DNA of 64,000 bases from Silurus meridionalis (GCF_014805685.1 NC_060893.1:15105773-15169772); one strand, 5' to 3'; counted from the first letter of the stretch, positions 49,051 to 61,752 are shown. Translations and numbers: made by a program. Notes: generated from the letters alone by a model not told the origin.

Positions 49051-50598
49051 TCCAAACCTTGGTGCAATTCAGTTCTGTTCAGGTCTGGATTTAGGTTTAA
49101 CTGTATTTGTTTATGTTTAATTGTACTGGTTTAGATTCGGGTTGAAAGCAGAAATTTGAAAATGTGAAAAGTGTGTTTAGACCGAACAGTCCCGCTTACA
49201 GTTAGGATCCAGATGACACAAGTAACAGAAGGTTCGCTTTGGGCATACATGAAGAGAGTCACGCTGTGCTGGTTTAAGTGCGGAGTGCTGGTGCGCACTG
49301 ATATTTAGTAGGAACAAGCTCTTTTCCTTCTTGTTTATCTGAGAGCAGCTTTGTGGTTTTATGTGATGATTAGAGCTTTATTTAGGAAATGCTGCACTCA
49401 GCAGCCTGGCTCTGCAAAAATCACTGCACTTTTTCGTTAGGTCTGTTCTGCACCATTTAAAGGAATACGCTCATGTCCAAATCTAGCAGCAAACTATTAT
49501 ACGAGCAAACAAGCAAAATAATTTTTCATTAGAATACCGTGATTTTTTATAGCGTAATGTGAGAAAAATGTCTCAAATTTTTTTCTTCCCTTTAATATTC
49601 AGCATTACGATCATAATACTGAATACTAGAAGAATTTGCTAAACATTTTTACTCATTATTACTCACACTTACCAGTTTGCTGGGCAGTACCCTGGTGATT
49701 CTGGACTGGGTCTTTCAGTCAAGGACTTGCAACACTGAGCCCCAGCTTCTGATCACAAATGAATATTTAAATGAGAGCTCAAAAAGAAACAGGAAACTGC
49801 TTTGTGTCAGTGTGACAGTTTCCAGGAATATCCCACTCTCTGGGGCTTTATGCCTGATCTAGAACACACTGCACTAACCCCTAGTGAAGCACAACCATGT
49901 TCAGCCTTCTAATCAGACCAGAGAGAATGGATTCTCAAAGGACCGAGCCAGAAAAGCCTCAACTTTCACTCCCATCTAAATGCCCATTTTACCTGAGGCC
50001 CACAAGCTGGTGTCACAAAACAAAATCTCCTGTTGTTCTCTTTGGTGATTCACAGAAAATCAATTAGATCACACAAATCAGTTACTAATAAAAGCAAGCA
50101 CGTGATCTCAATAAACAAATAAAAAGAAGCAGAAAATACAATCTCCATCTGTGCAGTGTTCAACAGAATATCACAGTCACGCCAGACCATGCTGCCTGCT
50201 GAGCAAAGTTAATGCATGCTAGAGAGAGATCAAGCTCTTCCTTACCACTAATGTCAGCCCGCTGAGGGAATTACAAGCGATTAAGAGACTCATTTTGGTG
50301 GTATTAACAGGAAAATTAGTCCATTAGCCCGGCTAATTCAAATAAAGAACAAGCTATTGGTTGTACAAAGACAAACAACATACCATCATCGTAAGCAGCA
50401 GGTCTGTAATGTCTTATTGATTGACAAAAGATCTTATCAATGGCATTGATGCGGTTGAGCATTTGTCTATGCTTGTACACAGTTTTGGGATTGATGGTGA
50501 AGAAGGTGAATATAGACAGGGATACTGCATCCATTTGGATTTTTATATGACCCCATGAGACACAAAGATTAAAAACTAATCCAGAACTCCGTGCTACA

Positions 50599-50599
<1 letters not shown>
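49051..50599. other. Unassigned; candidate homeobox-type element
   Basis: No gene supported. 50240-50345 contains several ATTA/TAAT motifs in repeat-free sequence (GAGGGAATTACAAGCGATTA, GGAAAATTAGTCCATTAGCC) and is a candidate enhancer-like element. Confidence 0.35.

Positions 50600-50643
<44 letters not shown>
50600..50643. repeat. (AT)n microsatellite
   Basis: AT array of 44 bases, 65 bases before a pogo-like element. Confidence 0.97.
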
Positions 50644-50648
<5 letters not shown>

Positions 50649-50708
50649 CACACATGCATACACACCGGATTCAAAACCAGAACTGATTCTGCAGTCATGA
50701 ACAACATA

Positions 50709-51606
50709 CCATAATTTCCGGACTATAAAGTCCCATATATAAGCCGCACCCACTGAATTTGACAAAGATTTTTCTTTTGAACATAAATAAGCCGCACCTG
50801 TCTATAAGCTGAAACTACACTGAAACTAATGAACTGTACACAGGCTGTAATGAAAGACAGTGTCTGTTACACGGTGTAACGGGTGAAATATGTTGTGGCT
50901 CCTTTAAGAGCAGAGCGGCATTTTGGGAATAGCCTGGCTCCGCATTTTTCCGAGATTACTGCATGTGTGGAGACCGAGGAATATGTCCTTATTATTTTCT
51001 GATGCTTATTTCTAAGTTTTTTTGACTAACCCGTAACGCTGTTGCCAAGAAAAATAAAAAAGCACGAGTTTTGGAAACCTGTCTGTGCTTATATGATTTC
51101 TGTTGCAACTGGAGTTAGTGAGCTATCCCATGACCCTTATTCAATGCGTTACAACGGCTTGTATCTCTCGGGAGTTTTTTTTTTGGCATCGTCGTGCGTT
51201 TAAAAATCACCATCGGTGAATCTTTTCTCCCGATGTCGTGCAGCTCAAAACACAGGTGAGGTGTGTTTTTTTCATGTCCGTTTGTTTTCAGCGTGACGAA
51301 TGATTTGCATTTCCTGCAGACAGTACGAGTGAGCGGCAGGTCAAACGTCAGAGGAACCTCATCCATAATTATGATGTGGTGCGGCCCGATTCAGTGGGAG
51401 CGCATCTGATTTAATATAAAGAGTTTCATTGGTTCACCTGAACCCGTTTGGCAATTTCATTGGTCTAATGTTTTGGTGCTCAGTTTTTTGGCTTGAATCT
51501 TGTGAAACCGGGAAAACCCCCGGAAAAATCCATAAATTATCCGCTTCGTTGTTTAAGGGTTCAAAGAGTGAGAAAAAAGTAGCAGCTTATAGTCCGGAAA
51601 ATACGG
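50709..51606 (-). mobile_element. pogo-like deletion derivative
   Basis: The left terminus CCATAATTTCCGGACTATAA and the right terminus (complement of CCGTATTTTCCGGACTATAA, ending 51606) are inverted repeats flanked by TA (50707-50708, 51607-51608). Subterminal ATAAGCCGCACC blocks repeat at the left. Inside is a minus-strand pogo-type transposase remnant. At 898 bases it lacks most of the gene. TA target site and transposase type place it in the pogo/Tigger branch of the Tc1/mariner superfamily. Confidence 0.8.
51115..51366 (-). pseudogene. pogo-type transposase fragment (DDE_1)
   Basis: An 83-codon open frame. It begins MDEVPLTFDLPLTRTV; the Asp of MDE is the first catalytic acidic residue in the pogo/DDE_1 family. 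LKTNGHEKN and SPMVIFKRTTMPKKKLP follow, both strong family motifs. Between them the sequence departs from the family, consistent with small frame changes, and after KKKLP it is unrelated. The N-terminal DNA-binding domain and the rest of the catalytic triad are missing. Non-functional; the frame is open by accident or because the copy is young. Confidence 0.8.
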
Positions 51607-51608
51607 TA

Positions 51609-53020
51609 ATCTGATTTATAAGTGGGCTTACAAATAACATATTTACATATAGTAATCTGTTAGAACCTGTGTGTGATTTTGTTCACTATAGGTTTACATC
51701 ATTATTGTCACTGACCAAACATCAACTCTTATGACTGAAAACAAACCAGTTTTAGACTTGTGCCGAAGGTGAAAATAAAAGTTCTCAGCAAATATATTCA
51801 TTGTTCATTATTTGTCTAATCCAAGTGCTATTCCTACAGCAAGAGCTAATAGCAGTTTAGAAAACGTAAGCTTCAATATACATTAATTAGGTAAGCAAGA
51901 GCAGAACACGAGATCGTAAACATTTCAATGCATAAGTATTTAACTACGAGAACCTAAATGGAAATACATTAAGACTAATCTTTATGATGGTTGATAAGTG
52001 ATATGTTTTAAAAGCAGAAAGAGGTCATTGGGGGGAGGGGGAGTAAAAGCAGAGAAATATTAGAAGAGACGTTTTATAATCCCAGTGTAAATAAATGTAA
52101 AATTGAAAGAAATCATAACAATTCCTAAAGATGCCTATTGCTCAAGAAAAAAAAATACACCATGCATACACAAGTATGTGTACACACGCATGGAGATATA
52201 ACTGTATTCAGCACTCTATTGACAACTAAATAATGACTGGCTTATCTACACACACTCATATAGACTGCACTGTAGAGGACACATGCAAGTTTTGAGCAAT
52301 CAGGGTCTGAGCAATCATTGCTCTGTGTGTGTAGATGTGTATGTGAGGAAACAATCAGCACAGTGCAGCAGAAGAGGAATAGAAAGGCATCGAAGGCTAG
52401 GGAGTGGACAAAATCAGAGCCAGAGTGAACGGAAGAGACGACAAAAAAGCAAAGAAAATAAAACAGACAGAAAAGCAGAAAGCGCTTCAGAGAGAACAGG
52501 CAGCCAGCTGCAGCCTCTCATTCAGAAAACTTTAAGGCATGAGGGATTAGTGCTTCAGCAGCAGGGTATGCACTCGGGCAGACAGACAGGCAGGCAGACA
52601 GGCAGAAAGGGGGATGGGGAGAACTGGGGGATTAACGTGTGCCATGACTCTGTGCCTGTGCAGGGATAAGCAAAGAAATTAGTAAAGGTGAGAGGTGAGG
52701 GAAAAAAAGACCCTGTGTAATTAACATCCCTGAGTTTGCTTAGTACATACCTATAGTAATACATGTATTATAGACTTTTACAAAAGTTTTTGACAAAGTT
52801 ATTACTCAAAAAACCTACTGCAGCCATACATTAAATGTTGTTTATAATGATACACAATATTTACATTTCCAGGTAAAAAATAAATTGCGTAATAAAGGTA
52901 CCCAAACTGACGTTACCACCCCAGATGAAGAAAGGCAAAATTTTATAACCACAGGCAGTTAATGCCTCATATTCCTAGTTCTTAGTTGACAGGAGAAGAA
53001 CTATAGCTAATCTGTCTCAA
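51609..53020. other. Unassigned; purine-rich open block
   Basis: No gene supported. 52283-52669 (+) is open for 128 codons but is purine-rich, encodes low-complexity Arg/Gln/Ser and includes a CAGG/CAGA tandem (52577-52605). An isolated 5' exon cannot be excluded. Confidence 0.4.
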
Positions 53021-53024
53021 GATT

Positions 53025-53375
53025 GGGCATGTTGTGCATTCGTAGATGCTTAGCTGTCTAACTTTATCCATCCTTTCTCCTCAAAACATTCTGGATATTC
53101 TCGTCTGACCTCTGTTTTTACCAAGCCGTTTCTGCCCACAGAACTGTATATTCATTCGCAACACTCTGTGTACCCAAAACTCTAGAGATTGTTGGTTGTG
53201 AAAATTCCAGGGGATCAGCAGTTTCTGAAATTCTTCGCACTGTAATCCAAGTCACAGAGATGACATTTTCCCCCATTCTGATGATCAATGTGAACTCAGA
53301 CTCTCGGTCTGTATCTGTAAAATTTTATATCGTGTGATTGGCCGACTGGATCATTTGCCCGAATGAGTGGGTTTA
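53025..53375 (-). mobile_element. Tc1-like fragment, family B
   Basis: On the plus strand: GTAGATGCTTAGCTGTC, AAGCCGTTTCTGCCCACAGA, CTCTAGAGATTGTTGGTTGT, CCAGGGGATCAGCAGTTTCT, GAAATTCTTCGCACTG, CCCATTCTGATGATCAATGT and GTGATTGGCCGACTGG. This is the exact reverse order of the 46811-47268 copy. Stops and deletions throughout. Confidence 0.75.
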
Positions 53376-55549
53376 ATGTTCTTGTTAATATTCAAAAGCG
53401 TTTAAATAGTAATATATTTTAGGGATATAGAATTCAAATGCAATTTGTCTTCTTGAAAAATTATATATCCACTTCAGTTCATATACATGCATGTATAGTA
53501 AGCATGCAGCATATACAGGACATTATATATTCGTCCAAAAAAGAAGCTGAATATGCATAGTCTTTCTCAAGAGAATATGAGCATAATGTATAAAAATGAC
53601 ACATCCGTGCCACTTCCTTTTCCCCCTACACATTAACGTGAATATCCCGAATATGCCTTGTAAATGAGCCCTTGAATCTTGTGATCTGTCTGTAGAACTG
53701 GAGAATATCTTGTTTTCTATGCAAAAAGAAGAAAGTGCATTGTTTTACCCCATGACCTATTTCTTGAGAACAGATTCACTTGAGGTCACCTGCTTGGCCC
53801 ACATTAGAGAAGAGGCAATACAGGAGTGAGGAATAAGAAAAAGAAGTGGATGAATCAGCCTGAGCAATAGAGAATGGTACAGTGGCTCAGTGCATGACAG
53901 GCTGTTCAATTTCACAGCTCTGATTGCAGCACAATAGCATGGATATTTAAACGGATACAAGCTTCATCCTTTGCTGTCTACACTACATATAAAAACACAT
54001 CTACTGTCATCTCTGTTACTCTAAACACTGTCAAGTAAAAGTACATCAAAGAAACAGTGGTTTCCAACTATAGTCTATATTAAGGTTCGGAATCTGAGAT
54101 TCCTGTTTCTTTACGCTGCAGGGACTTCATGCAAGTTAGTGGCTTAATGTCAGCATATTGCTAATTTGATTTGATGTAAGAAAATCAGTTTGCTCTTTTT
54201 GCCAAGTCTCTAATTTTGTTGCCAAAAATAAGCACACCTGCATTGACATAGGTGGAGAAATGAAATTTTAGAAACCACTTTGGGCTCGAAATGTCATAAT
54301 ACCACAAATCAGGATTCCACTCAACACAGACATGTCAGACCCACGTTTATTCATGACCTACAGGTTTATCTGCCTTCTCAGCTACCTAGGGTGATGTCGG
54401 CAGGAAGCCTCACAAAGTTAAAAATACACACATTTATGCCATTTTGAAATGTAAAAGTTTGTGTAGTAAAAGCTGTTTATGATTAGGCAGAAAAACACTA
54501 CTTTTATGGTGTTTATCATTTTCTATAGTTTTTTCATCATGTTTTGCTGTTTGTTACTGGGTTCCCACACCACCCACATAAATAACCATATTTTTGTGAC
54601 AATTAGGACTTTTTTCTTAATATCTAATAAAACATATGTACCAATTTAATTTCAAAGGCCAACAAAAGTGTACCAGGAAAAAAAAAAGTTTCAGGTTCAG
54701 CAATTTCGACTAAAATAAAAAAAGAAAATTGAGAATTAAAATCTGGTGGTAGTGTAGATCATTACAGAAGAGTCACTATGCTAAGTGGCAGTGAACATGC
54801 GATAGGATTGAGAGGAGCTGATTTAAATGGATATATCGCAGTAGAACACCTGCCACTGATAATGTATTCATGCAGCACTTTTTTGCCCTTTATGTTGCTT
54901 ATTGCCAGGTTTCCACCTGTCCCGATGGTCATGAATATACTCAGTACACTTGTAAATTATAGCTATATTTGCATTTTGATCATGAAAAACGATCCATACA
55001 AATTTAGACTCTGGTTAAGCAGTTTGTATTTTCAAATTAGTTTAGAAATAACATTATCTTTCAATCAAAGTCAGAAAAATAACCAGTTGTTACTATAAAT
55101 CGAATAAATGAAAGCAATTCATTTAACCTGACAGAATGAAGGTGCCATCATTCTTCCTTCTTCACACACCCGTCTTTCCAACATCACCAACTTCCACAGA
55201 GATGTGAGTGGAACGAGAATTTGCCAAGAAAGCCACTTGGTGATATCAAGAAAAGCTTCTGGCTATTTTTGGACTTGCCAAGTCCTGCCTGTAGTGTTTG
55301 CCCATGATTTCCCATAAGGACCGGAGTTTTATGAGTTGAGGGACAAAAAACAGGCCCTGTCTAATCAGTTAAGTACATTAGCGGCAGTAGGCTCTCACTT
55401 AGACATATAGTTGGACACATTTCCTGAGCACCTTCCCTTAAAATTTTAGGAGCTGAAGTAAACATATTAAATACAGAGGTACAGTATGCCAAGTGTTTGT
55501 CTTTGTGCGTTGAGTGCTACATAAATGGGATAAAAAATGGTGTATGTGG
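53376..55549. other. Unassigned non-coding DNA
   Basis: AT-rich, no repeat family recognised and no supported gene. The frame at 54778-55098 is hydrophobic without a domain signature. Confidence 0.5.
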
Positions 55550-55588
55550 TGTGCGTGCGTGCGTGCGTGCGTGAGTGTGTGTGTGTGC
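55550..55588. repeat. (GTGC)n microsatellite
   Basis: GTGC tetranucleotides lead into a short TG run. Confidence 0.95.
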
Positions 55589-58500
55589 ATTTGTGATACA
55601 TTTCTAGAAAACTGAATACACTGAATCTCCCAGGATGTTTAAATCCAGGTTAAAGCAATGACTCTTACTGACCATGTCAGCTATTTGTTGAGCAAAAGTG
55701 AAATCAGGCCACAGAGGTGTGATGTGAATATAGCTGTGTCCAAGAGAATAGTGAAAAATCTTCAGTCAGTGTGTTAGGAGAGTTTGTGGAATAAATGTAT
55801 TTCATTAGCTGGGGCAAATTCAGGAAAGAGATCATTTTTATTTAAATTCATCACACCCTGTTTGGGTGAATTAATATATTTATCCAGTTGTGAATGTGCT
55901 TATAACAAAAGCAGCCTGACCAATCAGTACTGTAGAGAATTATTGCACAGTACTATGATTTTCTCACCCAGATGGCAATCACAAATCATATAATTCATAC
56001 AGTCACTTTACTGTATTTTAGTTAGCTAGGGTGTTAGTGGTATAGCTTACTATTGGAGGTGCACAGAGCCCAAACACACTGCAGCCTCAATGTACAGGCA
56101 GTCTGCCAAACAAAGCCAGAACGAGAGCTAACCGTCTCACTGTAGCCAAAACGCCTGTCCATGAAAGCAATTGGATTTCATCTGGTACAATGTTGTGCCC
56201 AGTAATGTAACACTGATAACTATATCCTCAGTGTTAAATACTTTGACCTTGTTCCAAACCACATAACTATAATAATATAAAGAGCCTGGACATCATTAAT
56301 ACAACCATTTAGTCATACTATATAATGCTCAGTACATGGTTTTTCATTTAATATTAATTAACTTGGCAGTTAATGCTGTGTGATTATTCCACACATTAAA
56401 GAAAGATCCAGCACACCAAAATCACTAAATATTCTTCTGCTAGTACCTGGTAATTGCATTTTTTTCTGCAGCAAGGATTAAATGCCAAAGTCCTACATCT
56501 CATAACTTTAAAGCACAGAGACTAAACTCAAACCAGCACTATAAAGTGTAATAAGACATGGAGCAAAATGTTTAGAGTACTTACATCATGCTGTAATGCT
56601 AATATTCTATAAAGCAGTCTTCGGAAAGATAAAGAAACAAGACCTCTTTTCAAGATCCCCTGCCTCACCCAAACCACACATTCCTATGGATAAAACATGT
56701 TTCTATATCCGTCCACAATTCCAGAACAAGCCTGTCACCCAGGGATCTAGGCCTGTTCCCAGGAGCCATGTTTGCAGAGAAACGGGCATGTCTTCCATAT
56801 CACTATGTATAAACTATGTCTTTATTAGCACATGTGCAAAGCCATATTTACCCAGAGCACTAAAGTGTTCAAAAGGGGGCAATTGAAACCCAGTATTCAT
56901 GCAACCATCCACGTTTTATAGCCAGCAATGTTTATCTCCTAACCGTGCAACCTATTCTAAAATATCAGATTGACCTTGAGAGCAGAAATGCTGTTGCTAA
57001 CCTCTAACAATAACTCTTGAGAAACAACACGACCTTAGTGATCTATCATTTAATAAAACTTGTGTTGCTCTTCTCAGAGTGACAGATTATAGCTGCTTAA
57101 TTTTCAGTGTTTCACCCTAAATCGTTCCTGCCAAGGCAAGGCGAATCCCGGCGAGCTGCCGCAGCGAAGCCTTTTACTCATCTACCGATGAGATCCGTCC
57201 GGTGTTTAGCTCTTGATCACGCTCTAGCTTGCTCGAATTAGTGAAGTAATAGCTGACAAAGCACGAGGCCTCACGAAACAGATGGAGGAACATGTAAACG
57301 GTAATGGAGTGAAATAAACGAATGCTGATGAAAGTGTTTCTTTCTCTGCTCCCTTTTTCCGCACTTAACGCTCAGCATTGTATGAAATGGAAAACAAATC
57401 AAGTCCTAATCAACGCTCTGACATGACACGATGTCATTTGCAGGAGGGCTTGGCACTGTTTTAAAAGTAGCTAAACCATGTCTATTACAAATTACCTTCT
57501 TAGCAAGATAACAAACCCGCATACATGCATGATCTAGATCTGCTGAGCAGTCAGATCCTAAATTGTTGCCTCTTTCTGCAAAGGAAACGCTATGAAACTG
57601 ATGGCGGATTGTAGCTCTGTGTCACATGACCTACTAAAATCCTTAAGCCTTGGGATTACTTTTAAACTGTTTCCACTCAAGGGTGACCTGTTCTCTGTGA
57701 CTTCGACTCACTTTGCTAACAGCCTCTCTCTACAAAACCAGATGCTCTGTCTCAACTCTAGAGAAATGGACTAGAAAATCCCAGCAGCTGCCAGGTACAT
57801 CGTGCTGAGACCCGTTTCCCAACCTTTGATCCGTTGAATGTGTCAGAGTCTGAGCTGCCGAGCTGTCAGGATCTCTTCAAAGGGTTAAAGGGTGCAAATA
57901 AGAAGATTCCATACTTGATGGGAACAAGAGGGAAATCACTGTTTAAGATGATTGACTTCTAAATGTCTTCAGTTCCACTGAGGGAATATAAAGTCCTACA
58001 TTCATGGTCAATAAGAAGTTGGAAATGAAGCAGGGTAAAACACTGCTTTTCCAGCTGCATTCATCTCTTTCTCTGGAGCACGTTTCTTCTTAATATGCAT
58101 TCACTCCTGCGTCGTCTCCTATGCTCTCCCAGGTGCATTATGTACAAAGTAATGAGTCCACTTGTTCCTTTCCCTTAAGCGAGAAAGTACAAAGCTGTGT
58201 CTTCTATTGGGTTTCATAAAGCAGTCACTGTGAGGTCATGAGGTTGTGGGAAAAAAAAACACGATTCGAGCGTATATTATATAACGCTATCGCTATGCTA
58301 CAGACAAATTCACAGCAAGAAAGAACCTTTAAATAACTACTGCAAATCAAAGTGCAGTATATTTATTCGTTCCCAGTACCCTTTCTTTCTAAATGTAAGA
58401 GCTTTGCTCAGCATAAAAGTTGAACCTTGTCATAGACACAATCATTTTAAAGAATAATACAGTGAACTTTTAATACAATACATGCTAACGAACGATCCAA

Positions 58501-58930
58501 GGTGTTGAACAATTGCCTTTTCACTCTAACACAACAGCAAGCAATGCTCTAATTTACAGTGCTTTAAATACACAGCTGGATATACAATTTAGGGTCTTTG
58601 TGGTTAGATGGTTTTTGGGATTAAACTGCTACTGGTTTGCAACACTGGTCAAATTTTTTTTATTTAAATGTATGCCTTGTTATCTGATCTGAGAATTTAT
58701 CTATCAATCTCCAGCATGTTATTTAACTCCCTAGCCAGCTTATTTGCTATAATCAGCTCGACATGAAGGCAGACTTTTTCTAAGATGGAGTATAAGGTGG
58801 CTGAAAAATTCCAGCGAATCAAAATCTGCCTGTTATGTAAATTATGATTTTTAGATAACTTTACAAAACAAGGATATAAGCTACATAATCAGTTGTTTCT
58901 GATTAAGAGTAATCAGTGCTACAAAGTATG
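55589..58930. other. Unassigned; CpG-richer island near 57.1 kb
   Basis: A 3.3-kb stretch with no supported exon and no recognised repeat. 57100-57330 has clearly more CpG than its surroundings (AAGGCGAATCCCGGCGAGC, GATCCGTCCGG) and is a candidate conserved or regulatory block. Confidence 0.4.
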
Positions 58931-59240
58931 TTCACCATCCCTTTATAAGGAACACAGATTTAGGGTGTAGTTGGTGTAGTTGGCTGATTTGAGTATTTTG
59001 AGACCCTGCTGAATTTTCATGAATTGTCAGTCTCTGGAGTTTAAAAAGTAACTTTTAGTCTTGAGGCACAGGAATGCCTTGTTGATCAGGTCAGAGGAGA
59101 TCATAGGAGAATGATCAGATTGTTTTAAGCTGGTCAAACTTTAAAAAGGTTAAGCTATAACAGAAGAAGACAACTGCTGTTAGTCAGGAACAGGAAGCTG
59201 TATAAATGAAGATTTAAAAAAACATTGCCTGAAATTCTTC
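58931..59240 (+). mobile_element. Tc1-like fragment, family B
   Basis: It starts with a degenerate terminus CACCATCCCTTTATAAGGAAC, then GGCTGATTTGAGTATTTTGA, CAGTCTCTGGAGTTTA, AATGCCTTGTTGATCAGGTC, AGAGGAGATC, GTCAGGAACAGGAAGCTG and AAAAAAACATTGCCTGAA. The block order follows the other family-B copies, with large internal deletions. Confidence 0.65.
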
Positions 59241-60779
59241 CAATCTTCAACGCATTATAGTATGTCTATTTTATACAGCTGAACATGCACAAAACCAAAA
59301 TATATAATATTATATAATTCCAGAAATCCATTCTGCATTAAAAATTTGTACTATGTATTTGCCAAGCTGCAAATATTGATTAGCAGTAAATTATGTGAAA
59401 AAGAGAAGAAATCGGTTTAGAAATTTGCAAAAAAACTTATTATATACTACTTAAACTTTGCATATAATTGCACTGTAGTTTATTCCAACATGGCTTCTGT
59501 GTATTTAAAAAAAAAAGAGAGTGGGTGATTGACAGAACTTTTCACTCAGAAAGCACCCAGCAAATGACCAATCTGCCCTTTCCCTGCCTGTGCGTCACCA
59601 AGTGTCAAGCTCTTCACTGCAGGAAATGATGCATTATGGGTCGGAGGATAGAGGTTGAGGACAACGCCAGAGCTGTGAAATGATGGAGTTCTTCACTAGG
59701 AAGGCGTGTCTGACGTCTCTTGTGTTCTGGAACATCTGGCTGGAGATGATAAGGGTTTGCCGTCCTAACATGTGAAATCGGCTCTCGAGCAGTGATTTTC
59801 TGTAAGTGATTTCTTTATTTTATATTTTTTTGTAAAGCTTGTTCACAGATTACTAAACCCGTGGGTGTGTTTTGCCGCTATTTATGTCTGGCCATCATGA
59901 AACAGCTGAGCGTGAAATGCAAGAAACACAAGCTACCCCCAGAGAGGTGACAAGATTATGAATGCGTTTATTATTGCTTGTATTTGTCAAATGATAAGAA
60001 TGAAAGTGGACAGGCACTTGAGAGCGATTCGCACAGCGTCTCCTGTTTATTCATTCATCAAAGCATGAACGAGCGAGACGCTTACACCTGCGTGAACATG
60101 TAATGATGTGGATGAATGACAGAGTTCGTAGCTGCGCTGCTATGATAGATGCATATATATTTGTGTATCAAGGAGGAATTGAATATAGGTTTAAAGAAAA
60201 ACAGCATTGTTTATATAAAGTAATTATTTTAACAAAAAAAAAACCAGAATAACGTTTGTTTTGAGGTGAATGGAATAGAGAGGAATTAGAAAAGATAGGC
60301 AAGCCGTAATCCATCAAAGAGCCGTAATATTTCCATTGCAAGACAATGAGTATGACAAAATGTTATGATATTTCAAGAACATTTACAAAACCGGATCAGT
60401 AATCCCTAAAATGTGTATGCGTGTATGTCTGTCTGTCTGTCTTACTATGAGCCTTAAGCTTTATGCACTCACTTGGCAAGTATAGGACAGAAACATGACT
60501 TCTCTGTAACCTCCAAGCCCTCCAGAGGCCTCCTGACACACTAAGCTAAAGCTGGTTCAAAAACATGAGCCAAAACATCATTCTAGTCTCCCACTGGCCT
60601 TGGCTTCTGATCTGTACCAATGCTCTATTTCTGATTAACAAAAAATGAATCTGACTTTTTTTCCCCATAAAACCTTTGACAAAAACAGAGTGCTGATGGA
60701 TTTTAGAGTGGCATTATGCATTTTTATAATACTTTTTAAAACTATATGTCTACATTAGAGTGGATAATGGATTTTTAAA
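59241..60779. other. Unassigned non-coding DNA
   Basis: No gene supported. 59510-59720 is repeat-free and moderately GC-rich. A short TGTC tandem lies at 60427-60442. Confidence 0.5.
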
Positions 60780-61015
60780 CACAAATCATGGATGGAATCC
60801 CAGTCCAATGTATAATACCATGCACATATTCACACACTAATTAACAAATGGGGCAATTCAACAAAGCCAATCCACCTACTGACAGTTTTTTGAGAGGTTA
60901 GAGATAACCAGAAAACCTGGAGCAAATCAACGCTGGGACAACATCCACAGACATTCAAAACAGACACTCTACTAAAGACAATGAGCAGCAAAGCTACACA
61001 CTATACCACTTTTTA
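60780..61015 (-). mobile_element. V-SINE-like element
   Basis: GGATGGAATCCCAGTCCAAT, CCATGCACATATTCACACAC, GGGGCAATTCAACAAAGCC, AATCCACCTACTGACAG, ACCAGAAAACCTGGAGC and CTACACACTATACCACTT give the full SINE order on the minus strand, ending at the tRNA-like head near 61010. Degenerate. Confidence 0.65.
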
Positions 61016-61023
61016 TTCTAATT

Positions 61024-61202
61024 TATATGGATATAAACATAGGCATGAGTGTCCTACAATCTGGAGGAATGAGTGTGTGCAGCACTGGTGTCTCATGCAG
61101 GGCCAATTCTCACATCCTGCCCAATGCTCTTAAAATAGATCCGCTGTTACCCTGACAATTAGAAAAAATCAATGAATGAATGAATGAATGAATAAATGAA
61201 TG
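61024..61202 (+). mobile_element. V-SINE-like 3' half with (ATGA)n tail
   Basis: GAGTGTCCTACAATCTGGAG, CTGGTGTCTCATGCAGGGCC, CATCCTGCCCAATGCTC, AGATCCGCTGTTACCCTGAC and a (AATG)n tail (61171-61202) form the distal half of the same SINE on the plus strand. It is adjacent to, and opposite in direction to, the copy at 60780-61015. Confidence 0.65.
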
Positions 61203-61263
61203 TACTGTACAGTCTGCCCTCCACATTTTAAAAGCCACTGCAAGTAAAGTTAGGCCCCATATC

Positions 61264-61266
<3 letters not shown>

Positions 61267-61328
<62 letters not shown>
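61267..61328. repeat. (GA)n microsatellite
   Basis: Pure AG array of 62 bases. Confidence 0.98.
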
Positions 61329-61329
<1 letters not shown>

Positions 61330-61529
61330 ATGAGAAGGGCAATAAATTACACATACAACATACATCATGAGAAGTAATACATGTACAGTACTAAGATAGC
61401 AGTAAAAGTATTAAGGTATATAAATCAGCAATGCCATATTGTTTGTAAGTTTGTATATACACGTACTGTCATAAATTATATACAGCTGAATAATACATAT
61501 TTAATGTAGTTATGTTTAACTAAATTCTG

Positions 61530-61752
61530 CAAAAAAGGGGGAGGGGCTTGGGGACAAAGATGTTGGGTGAACATGTATGGATGAAGAAGTGGGATGTATA
61601 GACAAGCATTTGTGGTCCAGGTATAAATAAAGTTGGATTGTGTCTGAAAAGTCAGTCACTCTGCAGACCAACTCCAGCTTTTGTTGACTGATAATAAAGG
61701 CCGTTATCTTCCGGAAGCAAAACCTGTGACTCCGAGTCGTTTTCTACAACAA
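61530..61752 (+). mobile_element. Possible solo LTR (3' part)
   Basis: A compact promoter-to-poly(A) arrangement: TATAAAT at 61622-61628, a 65-base interval, then AATAAA at 61693-61698 followed by CCGTTATCTTCCGGAAGC and CTGTGACTCCGAGTCG, ending near TTTCTACAACA. This TATA / AATAAA / U5-like layout is that of a retrotransposon LTR. No target-site duplication or internal region was found, so the 5' boundary is a guess and the superfamily is unknown. Confidence 0.4.

Noticed and set aside
52283..52669. 128-codon frame rich in Arg, Gln and Ser
   Set aside because: Purine-rich low-complexity DNA with a CAGG/CAGA tandem; no conserved motif. Kept only as a remark.
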